Shown: positions 1 to 8,602 of the stretch, one piece after another | Layout of the letters: every line of letters starts with the position of its first letter | How positions within the stretch are numbered: position 1 is the first letter of the stretch | The notes under the pieces: generated by a model | What the model was told of the DNA's origin: nothing | Database searches by the model: none | The model's input: only the letters and a program-made list of their open reading frames with translations | From: Paenirhizobium naphthalenivorans | Lineage (GTDB): Bacteria; Pseudomonadota; Alphaproteobacteria; Rhizobiales; Rhizobiaceae | Direction of reading: 5' to 3' | Assembly (NCBI RefSeq): GCF_007992095.1 | Contig: NZ_BJZP01000007.1 | Span: forward strand, 62,001-126,000 | Length of the DNA: 64,000 nt | Made by a program: the position numbers and the translations under genes

Positions 1-162
1 GGTGCGAAGGGGCGGTAGCCCCATCATCGTATGACACCTATGCGAAAGGCGCATGGGGCGTGGCTAATGTCCAGCAGAGTGGCGCAATTTGCGGCACGAG
101 AGGGCACTTTACGCCGCCGTTCGGTCCGGAGCGCTCGTGAGGGCACTGACATGAAGTAAGGG

Positions 163-288
163 CAAAAAAATAACGCTCACCGGGGGAGGAGGATCCGGTG
201 AGCGTCATTTTGACAGACTGACGACTGGGAGGAGGAGTGCCGTCAGTCAAATCGACGCTGCGCTGGGAGGAGGAGTGCGCAGGGTCGA
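163..288 (-). ncRNA. trans-acting sRNA with three anti-Shine-Dalgarno hairpin loops (alpha-r14/NfeR1-like)
   Basis: Read on the minus strand this is about 125 nt folding into three consecutive hairpins, each exposing the same pyrimidine loop CTCCTCCC, the complement of a Shine-Dalgarno sequence. Hairpin 1 pairs 277-282 with 258-263, with an outer pairing of 284-287 with 253-256. Hairpin 2 pairs 241-248 with 216-223. Hairpin 3 pairs 195-205 with 173-183 and is followed by seven U residues, so it is also the terminator. A CGATAT -10 element (294-299, minus) lies 6-7 nt before the first hairpin; no good -35 is visible. From family knowledge, rhizobial alpha-r14 sRNAs (NfeR1 in Sinorhizobium) have this three-hairpin plan with repeated CCUCCUCCC motifs and repress many mRNAs at the ribosome binding site. 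The targets here are unknown. A reading frame crossing the region on the same strand is not coding. Confidence 0.85.
164..205 (-). terminator. Rho-independent terminator of the sRNA
   Basis: Perfect 11-bp stem (173-183 with 195-205) around an 11-nt loop that contains the third TCCTCCTCCC motif. It is followed on the minus strand by TATTTTTTT at 164-172. Confidence 0.85.
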
Positions 289-573
289 AGGTCATATCGG
301 CGAAAGCCCGCCGCTTGAGCAGAAGAAGTAATTTCCCTCGCGCTCTGTTGAAGTTCACATTAGGCTCAATTGTTGCTCTTGTGCAGTGCAATATCGTCAT
401 GGAAGCTATGCGTGAAGTGCATAAAGGAGGGCGCGTCACTGTCACCGTCGCTGTGCCGGTCCGCCCGATTGTCTTTTGCTGAAACAGAAGCCAATAGTTA
501 GAAAGCGGATTGGGCGCTCAGTTTGGCCGGTGATTTTGTCGCGGCGGGCTGGCCCTCGGGAGACGGAGACGGC
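289..573. other. intergenic region, promoter side of sRNA and DUF2157 gene
   Basis: Non-coding stretch between the sRNA 5' end and the first protein gene. Besides the CGATAT -10 of the sRNA I see no other RNA, repeat or convincing gene. The purine-rich GGAGACGGAGAC just before 574 is the ribosome binding site of the next gene. Positions 1-162, left of the sRNA, also hold nothing I can name. Confidence 0.5.
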
Positions 574-1677
574 ATGTATCGCGGAAAACTGAAGCGGGAT
601 CTCAATCTGTGGGTCGATAAAGGTCTGATTGATCAGGGGGTGGCCGATGCGCTGCTGAGTGACGTCGATTCTCGACGCTCGTCCTTCAGTGTCGGCGGCG
701 TTCTGATGATCCTCGCCGCGGTGCTTGTGGCCGCGTCGATCCTGCTCCTTATCGCCGCCAACTGGGAGGAGATTCCCCGATTGGCCAAAGTCGGCGGCAT
801 CGTCGCGCTGATCTGGATCTTCCATGGGAGCGCTGCGCTGGCCTTTGGTCGCGGCGCGGATCGTTTCGGTGGTGCGCTGTTGGTGCTGGGAAGTGCCTGT
901 TTCGGCGGTGCCATCGCGCTGATCGGCCAACTCTATCACCTGTCGGGTGACGCTTTCGACGCCATGCTCTTGTGGTTCGCCATGACCGTTTTGTCGGCGG
1001 CGGCGTTCCGCTCCAGCGCGCTCACGGTCATGGCCGGTTTTCTCGCCTTCGCCGTCTTTGGCGCCTATCTTGATGAATTCGATGCGGAGTGGCACGTGCT
1101 GTTCGGCTGGTGGCCGCTGCTGGCCAGCCTCGTCCTCGGCGTTCTCAGCCGCTGGACCGGCGCCGGACGGGCCGGTCATTTTGTCTATTTGCTGCTCATC
1201 GCCTGGCTCGGCTGGATCTACGCGCTGTGGCCGGAGGTGGAAACCGCAGCCGCCTATGCGGCGGGCGGAATGGTTCTCTTCCTGGCTGCGACCCTACCGT
1301 TGTCACCTGTTTCCGATGCCCTTCGTCGCCAGGGTGCGGCACCCGCCTTTTACGCCTTCGTACTGGCGCTGATGGGGCTTTGCCTGTTGCATCTCGACTG
1401 GACGGAGGGACGTGCCCTTGCGGGTCTCGGCCTCGTCACCATTGCCGTATCGCTGCTGGCATTGGCGCTTGATGGGCGCGACAATGGCGCGGTCCGCTAT
1501 CTGGCCTATACGGCCTTCGCCTGCGAGGTCCTCTATCTTTCCTTCGTTACGATTGATTCCATGCTCGGTACATCGGCCTTTTTCCTGCTCGCGGGCCTCG
1601 TGGTCGCCGTGCTGGCCGGGGTCGTGGTGCGCCTGGAGAAACTGTTTGCCAAGCGGGTGACGGAGGTGCGGCCATGA
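574..1677 (+). CDS. DUF2157 family membrane protein
   Basis: Predicted integral membrane protein of 367 aa; the family has no established biochemical role. The ATG at 574 is preferred to an upstream in-frame TTG (523) because a GGAGACGGAGAC tract precedes it and the product then begins with the family-like segment KRDLNLWVDKGLID. A soluble N-terminal stretch of about 40 residues is followed by roughly ten hydrophobic helices, the first at GGVLMILAAVLVAASILLL. The motifs WEEIPRLAKV and GQLYHLSGD are typical of DUF2157. Its last codons overlap the next start (ATGA), so the two genes are translationally coupled. In other bacteria the two domains are adjacent genes or are fused, which suggests one membrane complex; that last step is inference. 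Confidence 0.85.
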   Translation: MYRGKLKRDLNLWVDKGLIDQGVADALLSDVDSRRSSFSVGGVLMILAAVLVAASILLLIAANWEEIPRLAKVGGIVALIWIFHGSAALAFGRGADRFGGALLVLGSACFGGAIALIGQLYHLSGDAFDAMLLWFAMTVLSAAAFRSSALTVMAGFLAFAVFGAYLDEFDAEWHVLFGWWPLLASLVLGVLSRWTGAGRAGHFVYLLLIAWLGWIYALWPEVETAAAYAAGGMVLFLAATLPLSPVSDALRRQGAAPAFYAFVLALMGLCLLHLDWTEGRALAGLGLVTIAVSLLALALDGRDNGAVRYLAYTAFACEVLYLSFVTIDSMLGTSAFFLLAGLVVAVLAGVVVRLEKLFAKRVTEVRP

Positions 1678-2276
1678 GCGTGGGGAAAAAGAGCGTGACC
1701 GGCTGGCGCTATCTGGCGATCGGTCTCGGCCTGGCGCTGGCGCAGACCGCGGTGCTCGGCTCGATGGTCGAGAATCGGGCAAACCTTCTGCGGTCCGGGC
1801 AGGAGATCGTGCTGAAAACGGCGCCGGTCGATCCGCGTGACCTCTTGCGCGGTGACTATGTGATTCTGGCCTACGATATTTCCACCATTCCCGTGTCGCG
1901 CATCACCGGTCCGCGCCCGGCGCAAGCCGGATGGCAGTCTATGTGGGTGCGAGTCAGGCCGGGTGCGGACGGATACTGGGTTGTGGACGAAGCCTCCTTC
2001 GGGCCGCTGGGTGCGCAGCAGGGCAGCGTCGTCCTTCAGACCCAGCGTTTTCGCTATTTCGGCGCCGCAGACCTGACCGCCGAGGGGGCCGCGAGCCTGC
2101 GGGTCGATTATGGCATCGAGCGCTTCTACGTGCCGGAAGGCGAGGGCGGGGCGATCGAGACGGCGCGCAACGATGGTGAGGTTTCGGTCGCCGTCCGGGT
2201 AGGCGAGGGAGGTCAAAGCCAGATCCGCGAACTCAGGATCGACGGTGAGCCCCTTTTTCAGGAGGCGCTTTACTAG
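1674..2276 (+). CDS. GDYXXLXY domain-containing membrane-anchored protein
   Basis: A 200-aa protein with one N-terminal membrane helix (about residues 11-30, YLAIGLGLALAQTAVLG) and a mostly extracytoplasmic C-terminal region. The signature LRGDYVILAYDIS, near residues 58-70, matches the GDYxxLxY motif that names the family. No function is established. It starts inside the stop codon of the DUF2157 gene (ATGA overlap) and is its usual partner. Nothing follows for about 320 bases, so this is a two-gene operon. Confidence 0.85.
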   Translation: MSVGKKSVTGWRYLAIGLGLALAQTAVLGSMVENRANLLRSGQEIVLKTAPVDPRDLLRGDYVILAYDISTIPVSRITGPRPAQAGWQSMWVRVRPGADGYWVVDEASFGPLGAQQGSVVLQTQRFRYFGAADLTAEGAASLRVDYGIERFYVPEGEGGAIETARNDGEVSVAVRVGEGGQSQIRELRIDGEPLFQEALY

Positions 2277-2597
2277 GCGCCCTCAGGGCCGGACTTGTCA
2301 TGCAAGCCGCAAGCGGGTGAGCCTTTGCCCACGCGAGCGCCGGCTCTTGAATGGCACCCTGGCGCTCGGGTGGCATCCATGCAGGTCGCCACACCTTCGA
2401 TTGGGAGGGGCAAGCGCGGCGATCTCGCCTTCGGTATCGAGCGGCGCGACGCCGACCATTGGACAGAGGTTGGAGACATAGCCGCTGATTGTCTGGCCGA
2501 CGCACTGTCATTTTTCCTTTGCGTGGGCAAAAACGGGTGATATAGAGACGCGCGCTCCGGAGGGGCATGCGCAACAGCTGCATGCATTTCTTAGGAC
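2277..2597. other. intergenic region before tRNA-Leu
   Basis: About 320 bases without a credible gene. The short frames crossing it lack start signals and family-like sequence. The only element I can support is the tRNA promoter at 2519-2546. No clear terminator for the upstream operon is visible. Confidence 0.5.
2519..2546 (+). promoter_or_regulatory. promoter of tRNA-Leu
   Basis: TTGCGT (-35, 2519-2524), a 16-nt spacer and TATAGA (-10, 2541-2546), placed about 50 nt before the mature tRNA 5' end. Confidence 0.5.
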
Positions 2598-2682
<85 letters not shown>

Positions 2683-2865
2683 GATTTGCCGAGCGGGTCG
2701 GTGCGAGACGGACCGGGTAAGCCCCGCCACTCCTTTCACCGTTTGCTTGGCAGGAATGCTTGACGATTGCGCCGAAGCCACGTCCGGGAACAGAAGATTC
2801 CGGCGTCGTGCTCAGGGAAACAACCGGCTGTCCGAGCACGGCCGCCACGACATGAAGGTAAGAAC

Positions 2866-4347
2866 ATGCAGGTTATCGAAACGCTCGCTGAAGGGCTGAA
2901 GCGCGAAATCAAGGTCGTCATTCCGGCCAAGGACATGGAAGCTCGCATGAACGAGCGCCTGGCCGACGCCAAGGACAAGGTCCGTATCAACGGCTTCCGT
3001 CCGGGCAAGGTTCCGGTCGGTCACCTGAAGAAGATGTATGGCAAGTCGATCATGGCCGAGCTGGTCAACGAGATCATCCGCGACAAGCCGACCGAGATCC
3101 TGTCGGAGCGCGGCGAAAAGTCGGCGACCCAGCCGGAAATCGCCATGACCGAGGACGAGGCCGAAGCCGAAAAGATCCTGTCCGCCCAGGCCGACCTCGA
3201 GTTCACGCTGTCCTACGAGATCATCCCGCCGATCGAACTGAAGCCGGTCGACGGCATCAAGGTCACCCGCGAAGTGGTTGAAGTCACCGATGCGGAAGTC
3301 GTCGAGCAGATCGAGAAGATCGCCGAAAGCGCCCGCTCGTTTGAAACCAAGGAAGGCAAGGCCGCCGAAGGCGACCGCGTCACCATGGATTACCTCGGCA
3401 AGGTCGATGGCGTTGCCTTCGACGGCGGCAAGGACGAGGACGCCGAACTGGTCATCGGTTCGAACCGCTTCATCCCCGGATTCGAAGAGCAGCTGGTCGG
3501 CCTCAAGGCCGGTGACGAAAAGGTCATCACCGTGACCTTCCCGGCCGATTACCCGGCCGCGAACCTCGCCGGCAAGGAAGCCACCTTCGACATCACCGTC
3601 AAGGACGTCGCAGCACCTGCAGCTATCGAGCTCAACGATGAGCTGGCCTCCAAGCTTGGCATCGAATCGCTCGACAAGCTGAAGGAAATCGTCCGCGGCC
3701 AGATCGAAAGCCAGTACGGCAACGTCACCCGCCAGAAGGTCAAGCGTCAGATCCTCGACCAGCTGGACGAGCTCTACAAGTTCGAGACTCCGGCAAAGCT
3801 GGTTGAGGCCGAGTTCGAGAACATCTGGCGCCAGATCAACACCGATCTCGCCCAGTCCGGCAAGACCTTCGCCGATGAAGACACGACCGAAGAAGAAGCC
3901 CGCACCGAATACCGCACGCTGGCCGAGCGCCGCGTTCGTCTGGGTCTCGTTCTCTCGGAAATCGGTGAAAAGGGTGGAGTCGAAGTCTCCGAGGACGAAA
4001 TGCAGCGCGCACTCTACGCCCAGCTGCAGCAGTTCCCGGGCCAGGAGAAGCAGATTCTCGACTTCTTCCGCAACACCCCCGGCGCTTCCGCCTCGCTGCG
4101 CGCTCCGATCTTCGAAGAGAAGGTCATCGACAAGCTGCTGGGCGAGATCTCGGTAACCGACAAGCCGGTCTCCAAGGAAGAGCTGCTGGCCGACGACGAA
4201 GCCGAAGACGGCGACAAGCCGGCCAAGAAGGCAGCCCCGAAGAAGAAGGCAGCCGCCAAGGCCGACGACGCCGCTGAAGGCGAAGACGCCGCTCCGAAGA
4301 AGAAGGCTGCCCCGAAGAAGAAGGCCGCCGAAGGCGACGCCGAGTAA
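2866..4347 (+). CDS. tig: trigger factor, ribosome-associated chaperone and prolyl isomerase
   Basis: A 493-aa trigger factor, which binds the ribosome exit tunnel and shields nascent chains. The N-terminal domain carries the ribosome-docking signature GFRPGKVP near residue 44. An FKBP-type peptidyl-prolyl isomerase domain follows (about residues 155-240, with [13 protein letters not shown] and [18 protein letters not shown]), then the helical C-terminal chaperone domain. The ATG at 2866 is chosen because the protein then begins [20 protein letters not shown]; an upstream in-frame start would add unrelated sequence. The C-terminus ends in a 45-residue tail of AAPKKKAA-type repeats mixed with acidic residues, which enteric trigger factors lack and which resembles histone H1 tails. 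A strong terminator follows at 4378. Confidence 0.97.
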   Translation: MQVIETLAEGLKREIKVVIPAKDMEARMNERLADAKDKVRINGFRPGKVPVGHLKKMYGKSIMAELVNEIIRDKPTEILSERGEKSATQPEIAMTEDEAEAEKILSAQADLEFTLSYEIIPPIELKPVDGIKVTREVVEVTDAEVVEQIEKIAESARSFETKEGKAAEGDRVTMDYLGKVDGVAFDGGKDEDAELVIGSNRFIPGFEEQLVGLKAGDEKVITVTFPADYPAANLAGKEATFDITVKDVAAPAAIELNDELASKLGIESLDKLKEIVRGQIESQYGNVTRQKVKRQILDQLDELYKFETPAKLVEAEFENIWRQINTDLAQSGKTFADEDTTEEEARTEYRTLAERRVRLGLVLSEIGEKGGVEVSEDEMQRALYAQLQQFPGQEKQILDFFRNTPGASASLRAPIFEEKVIDKLLGEISVTDKPVSKEELLADDEAEDGDKPAKKAAPKKKAAAKADDAAEGEDAAPKKKAAPKKKAAEGDAE

Positions 4348-4377
4348 GCTTCGGATTGTAGATTGGACATGTGGAAA

Positions 4378-4402
4378 GGCCGCCCGGTGGGGCGGCCTTT
4401 TT
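4378..4402 (+). terminator. Rho-independent terminator of tig
   Basis: Perfect 8-bp stem GGCCGCCC (4378-4385) / GGGCGGCC (4390-4397), a GGTG loop and five T residues, 30 nt after the tig stop codon. Confidence 0.85.
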
Positions 4403-4575
4403 GCGTGGTGGGGGGCGGCCATGGGGCCGGGAGCGGACTGGCGGATCGGCGTGAGTATCCGGGAAAGCAGGCGCAACTGGTGTGGGCGGAGCCAGCCCTT
4501 ACGCCGTCGCACTTCGAAAGAATATCGTTGTAAAGACAGATTGCCATCCATCTTAAGATTGTGTCCAATCGAGAC

Positions 4576-5895
4576 ATGAACACCGCCATCGCTTCGATCA
4601 CCACACGCGAGATTGCCTCTGCGATCTGGCTGGCCGTCTTTCTCGTGGTTGTGTTGATTCAGAAGTCAACGCGAGAAAGTCTCGGCAGCGTTTTTCAGGC
4701 AATCCTCAAGCCCATGTTGCTGATCCCGTTGGCGACCGGGGCTGCCTATGCGGCCGCCGAGATATATCTGCTGGAGCGCTTGGGATGGTGGTCGGTCGCC
4801 AATCTTAAGACGACAATCGTGTGGCTCTTCACATTTGCATTCGTCACAATGTTCGAGGCGGCCATGGCCAAAGGCCGCAAAGCCGGACTTGGCAAATTCA
4901 CCGCTGAGATCTTATCAGTTGCGGGCCTGCTCACCTTCATCACCGAACTCTATAGCTTTCCACTTTGGGTGGAGGTAGTTGCCCTCCCGTTTGTTACCGT
5001 GATCGCGCTCTTGGGCATGATGGCAAATCAAAAGGCCGAGCATGCCCCAGTTGCTAGATTGATGGCAAGCATCAGTGCGCTTGTCGGTTTCTCGTATATA
5101 AGTTTTAGCCTTTGGAAGACGTATCAACTCTGGAGTGAGACCGCGACGCTCGCGAATGCTCTTGAGCTTGCAATCCCAATCCTGTTGTCGCTGGGGTTCA
5201 TTCCATTCCTTTACACATGGCGAGCGTACATCGCTTATTCGGATGCATTCGCGACAATCTCGGTCTTTGGCATCGACAAAAGCCTTGTGCCTTACGCACG
5301 ATGGCTGGCTATCTCGCGCATAAGGGGCGACCTCGAACTGCTGGAGCGCTGGCGCAAGGCGATGCAAGCCTCCCGGCCAAGGGATCGGGCCGAACTAAAA
5401 CACTCATTGGACGCTCTTCTGACCTTGAAGGAGAGAGAGGCTGCTCCGCCGGTCGTGCAGCCCAATTTCGGCTGGTCACCCTATTTGGCGATGCAGTTCC
5501 TTGCTGATTATGGCGTGGCCACTGGGCACTATCAACACAGCTTTGACGACGAATGGTTCGCAGCCAGCTCTATGAGGGAGATCGGGAGCGGTCTGAACCT
5601 TCCGAACAATTTAGCTTACTATGTTGAAGGCACCGAGCACGCAGCCACAACTCTAAAGGTCAAGCTGAATGTCAACAATCCTGGCGAAGCGGGCGAGGCC
5701 GAGGATATGTTCATCGTGTACGCTATGCATTTGCTTGAGCAAGCCATAAGCCTGAACGCCGTCGTGCGACTCAAGGCGAGTATCGCGAAGCTTGAAACAT
5801 TCGAGGCTGAAATCCCCTACGGTCGTGTCTCATTATCACGTGAGGATTTTGTTGGCGGCATAAAGGGGGGGGTATTCGAGGCGTTTCGAGATTAG
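4576..5895 (+). CDS. uncharacterised multi-pass membrane protein
   Basis: I do not recognise a characterised family. From the ATG at 4576 (alternative GTG at 4561) the protein is 439 aa. The first 230 residues hold about six hydrophobic helices, among them IWLAVFLVVVLIQ, MLLIPLATGAAYAAAEIYLL, IVWLFTFAFVTMF, VVALPFVTVIALLGMM, ALVGFSYISFSLW and IPILLSLGFIPFLY. The C-terminal 210 residues are soluble and helical with no obvious catalytic motif. The segment WWSVANLKTTIVW between helices 2 and 3 looks like a recurrent feature of scattered bacterial proteins of this layout, but that is recollection. Codon use is less GC-rich than in tig or sthA, and the gene stands alone between housekeeping genes, which suggests acquisition. 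No mobile-element ends are visible. Confidence 0.7.
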   Translation: MNTAIASITTREIASAIWLAVFLVVVLIQKSTRESLGSVFQAILKPMLLIPLATGAAYAAAEIYLLERLGWWSVANLKTTIVWLFTFAFVTMFEAAMAKGRKAGLGKFTAEILSVAGLLTFITELYSFPLWVEVVALPFVTVIALLGMMANQKAEHAPVARLMASISALVGFSYISFSLWKTYQLWSETATLANALELAIPILLSLGFIPFLYTWRAYIAYSDAFATISVFGIDKSLVPYARWLAISRIRGDLELLERWRKAMQASRPRDRAELKHSLDALLTLKEREAAPPVVQPNFGWSPYLAMQFLADYGVATGHYQHSFDDEWFAASSMREIGSGLNLPNNLAYYVEGTEHAATTLKVKLNVNNPGEAGEAEDMFIVYAMHLLEQAISLNAVVRLKASIAKLETFEAEIPYGRVSLSREDFVGGIKGGVFEAFRD

Positions 5896-6203
5896 ACGCG
5901 GCACAGTCGAAGCCAGCGATTAGGTGAGACGGTGGCGCAAACTCCCTGGATCCTGTGACTCGGGCCAGAAGCGGCCCGTGCCCTCCAGAGGTGTGGTGAG
6001 ACAACTGCTACAGCGCCATGGACGTCGTGCCAGAGCAGGATTGGCCGATCTTAAGTTCGAACAAATCACAGCGTTCGTCACAAGTGCAAGCTCTAATGGC
6101 CGAGATGAAGGCGCGAACCCGCCACGTTGCTCTGCCTCGCTTATGTCCGCTCCTGAGTAACAGCCGTCGTGGCGCCAACAAAACCCAAGTGGCCCCCCAT
6201 CCC
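5896..6203. other. intergenic region between convergent genes
   Basis: 308 bases between the membrane-protein gene (plus) and sthA (minus). I find no gene, tRNA or clear terminator. A short GC-rich inverted pair, GGGCC near 5960 with GGCCC a few bases on, is the only local symmetry. The frames crossing it have no protein-like character. Confidence 0.4.
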
Positions 6204-7607
6204 TCACGCCCCCTTCAATTCCCCCATCCGGTTCCAGGCATCCAGACCTGCAATCTTGTAGGCTTCCGCGAGCGTCGGATAGTTGAAGGTGTTCTCGACG
6301 AAGTATTCCACCGTGCCCTTGAGGTTCAGCACCGCCTGACCGATGTGGACCAGTTCGGTCGCGCCTTCGCCGACGATGTGGACGCCGAGCAGGCGGCGGG
6401 TCTTCAGCGAGAAGATCATCTTCAACAGGCCGCTGTCGAGGCCCATGATATGGCCGCGCGAGGTCTCGCGGAAATGCGCGACGCCGCATTCGTAAGGGAT
6501 GCCGCGCTCGAGCACTTCCTCTTCGGTCAAGCCGCAGGTCGAGATCTCCGGCACGGCATAGATGCCGTAGGGGAAATATTGCGGCGGCTCGTGCGCCGGC
6601 GCGCCGACCGCGTGGCGCGCGGCGATGCGGCCCTGTTCCATCGAGGTGGACGCCAGCGACGGAAAGCCGACCACGTCTCCGGCCGCGTAAATGCCGGGAA
6701 CGGCGGTCTGGAAGGTGCCGGCATCCACCTTGATGCGGCCCCGGCTGTCTGCCTCCAGGCCACAGGCTGACAGATTGAGGCTGTCGGTCGCACCGACCCG
6801 GCCGGCGGCGAACAGCACCATTTCGGCGATCATGGCGCGGCCGTTGGCCAGCGTCACACGACACTTGCCGCCCGGCTCCTTCTCGACCTTCTCCACCGTC
6901 TGGCTGAAGATCAGCTTCATGTTGCGGTCGCGCAGCTGGTAGGTGAAGTCCTCGACGATCTCCTTGTCGAGGAATTCGAGCATGCTGTCGCGCGGCTCGA
7001 CCACGGTGACGACGGTGTCGAGGGCGGAAAAGATCGTCGCATATTCAATGCCGATGACGCCAGCGCCGATCACCACCATCGAGCGCGGCACCTCCTTGAT
7101 CTCGAGAATCTCGTCGCTGTCGATGATCGATACGCCATCGAAGGGGATATGGGCGGGGCGATAGGGGCGGGTGCCGACGGCCAGCAACACGGCATTGGCC
7201 TCGACCCGGATGATCTCGCCGTCGTCCTTCACCACTTCAATGGTGTTCTTGTCGATGAAATGGGCCGCTCCCCGCAGTTGGCTGACCCGGTTGCGGGCGA
7301 ATTGGTGTTCGAGCACGTCCACCTCGTGGTCCAGCGTGATCAGCAGGCGACGGCGCAGGTCTTCCGCCGAGATCTCCTGCTTGACGCGGTAGGAACGGCC
7401 GTAGAAGCCGCGCTCGCGCCAGCCGGTCAGATTGAGCGCCGTCTCGCGCAGGGTCTTGGAGGGGATGGTGCCGGTGTGGACCGAGACGCCGCCGACCCGC
7501 GTGCCCTTTTCGATCACCAGAACCTTCTTGTTCAGCTTGGCGGCCTGGATGGCCGCGCGGCGTCCCGCCGGTCCGCTGCCGATGACGACGAAATCATATT
7601 GGTTCAT
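6204..7607 (-). CDS. sthA: soluble (Si-specific) NAD(P) transhydrogenase, FAD-dependent
   Basis: A 467-aa flavoprotein of the pyridine nucleotide-disulfide reductase family, which re-oxidises NADPH with NAD in the cytoplasm. It has the N-terminal FAD fingerprint VIGSGPAGRRAA (residues 8-19), a second Rossmann motif VIGAGVIGIEYATIF near residue 178, the FAD-binding segment YAAGDVVGFPSLAS, and a C-terminal dimerisation domain ending FNYPTLAEAYKIAGLDAWNR. At the position of the redox disulfide of lipoamide dehydrogenases (GGxCxxxGCxPSK) it has VGGVSVHTGTIPSK, without cysteines. That is the hallmark of SthA-type enzymes and argues against lipoamide dehydrogenase or mercuric reductase. It is monocistronic; the 137 bases upstream separate it from radC. 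Confidence 0.92.
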   Translation of the reverse strand: MNQYDFVVIGSGPAGRRAAIQAAKLNKKVLVIEKGTRVGGVSVHTGTIPSKTLRETALNLTGWRERGFYGRSYRVKQEISAEDLRRRLLITLDHEVDVLEHQFARNRVSQLRGAAHFIDKNTIEVVKDDGEIIRVEANAVLLAVGTRPYRPAHIPFDGVSIIDSDEILEIKEVPRSMVVIGAGVIGIEYATIFSALDTVVTVVEPRDSMLEFLDKEIVEDFTYQLRDRNMKLIFSQTVEKVEKEPGGKCRVTLANGRAMIAEMVLFAAGRVGATDSLNLSACGLEADSRGRIKVDAGTFQTAVPGIYAAGDVVGFPSLASTSMEQGRIAARHAVGAPAHEPPQYFPYGIYAVPEISTCGLTEEEVLERGIPYECGVAHFRETSRGHIMGLDSGLLKMIFSLKTRRLLGVHIVGEGATELVHIGQAVLNLKGTVEYFVENTFNYPTLAEAYKIAGLDAWNRMGELKGA

Positions 7608-7744
7608 GCCTGAAGTCCCCGAATGTCGGGCGCAAGTCTGGTCGCCCCGCGCGATCTGCCCCGGCGGCGAGACTAACAGGCCATCCTAACCGTTTCGTTA
7701 TCGTTTGTTGCGGTGCGGCAAGGGAACGGCTGAGCTGTCCCGGC

Positions 7745-8599
7745 TCAGATCAACCGGAGGCCCTTGAGGCTCGCATGGCCGTCACGGCCGATGATGATGT
7801 GGTCGTGTACGGTGATTCCCAAGGGTCGGGCCGTGTCGATGATCATCTTGGTCATGTCGATGTCGGCGCGCGAGGGGGTCGGGTCGCCGGAGGGGTGGTT
7901 GTGGACGAGGATGATGGCGGTCGCCGAGAGCTCGAGCGCGCGCTTGACCACCTCGCGCGGATAGACTGGCGTATGGTCGACCGTGCCGCGCCCCTGCACC
8001 TCGTCGGCGATCAGCGCATTGCGCTTGTCGAGAAAGAGGATGCGGAACTGCTCGGTCGATTCATAGGCCATGGCGCTATGACAATAATCGATGACAGAGG
8101 ACCAGGAGGATAGCACCTGGCGGCCGCGAATCTCGCTCTTCAGCATGCGTTGGGCGACACTGGCGATCAGCTTCAGCTCGAGTGCCACCGTCTCGCCGAC
8201 GCCCTTCACCTCCTGCAACAGTGCCGACTGGGCGCCGAAGACACCGGCGAGTGAACCGAAGCGGGCGATCAGCGCCTTGGCGATCGGCTTGGTGTCTCGC
8301 CGGGGGATAAGCCGGAAGAGCAGGAGTTCGAGGATTTCGTAATCGGCAAGGGCCGTATCGCCACTCTCGCGGAAGCGTTGCCTCAGGCGCTCGCGGTGGC
8401 CGTGATAGTGGGCATCTCCGCCCTCGGGCGTGTCGGTCGCTGTGGGGCGTTTCCTGATCGCTCCGGATTTCCCCGCCTGCTCGGCGAAAAAGCCGCGTTC
8501 ATCGTCTGGCCCGGCATCGTCCCCTTCCTCCGGCCCCGGCAGGTCGAAGGCGATCTCGTCTTCGTCGTCGCGGGGACCGGGAGCAGGGGGCTTTGCCAT
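7745..8599 (-). CDS. radC: RadC/JAB-domain protein (UPF0758 family)
   Basis: A 284-aa protein with an N-terminal helix-hairpin-helix-like region ([20 protein letters not shown]) and a C-terminal JAB/MPN metalloprotease-like domain. The zinc-site motif [18 protein letters not shown] and the partner ending [20 protein letters not shown] are intact. Despite the name, a repair role is not established for the family. The first 60 residues are an acidic, proline-rich extension, probably disordered. Two starts, TTG 8602 and ATG 8599, lie directly after the map stop codon; the ATG is taken. It is the last gene of the sfsA-map-radC run. Confidence 0.9.
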   Translation of the reverse strand: MAKPPAPGPRDDEDEIAFDLPGPEEGDDAGPDDERGFFAEQAGKSGAIRKRPTATDTPEGGDAHYHGHRERLRQRFRESGDTALADYEILELLLFRLIPRRDTKPIAKALIARFGSLAGVFGAQSALLQEVKGVGETVALELKLIASVAQRMLKSEIRGRQVLSSWSSVIDYCHSAMAYESTEQFRILFLDKRNALIADEVQGRGTVDHTPVYPREVVKRALELSATAIILVHNHPSGDPTPSRADIDMTKMIIDTARPLGITVHDHIIIGRDGHASLKGLRLI

Positions 8600-8602
8600 C
8601 AA

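Noticed and set aside
3-148. Plus-strand open frame entering from the left edge, possible gene end
   Set aside because: No recognisable C-terminal family sequence. Too short to support a partial gene.
38-445. Minus-strand open frame across the sRNA region
   Set aside because: It runs through the three hairpins and terminator, has no ribosome binding site and no protein-like composition.
2812-4551. Long minus-strand open frame opposite trigger factor
   Set aside because: Antisense shadow of a high-GC gene; composition mirrors tig codon positions.
5920-6203. Possible rhizobial palindromic intergenic element (RIME-like) near GGATCCTGTGAC
   Set aside because: Only one arm-like fragment is present; no matching inverted partner was found within 150 bases.
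4403-6203. Genomic-island ends or direct repeats around the orphan membrane gene
   Set aside because: Only the 8-base ATCTTAAG recurs; no integrase, tRNA target or terminal repeat is visible.
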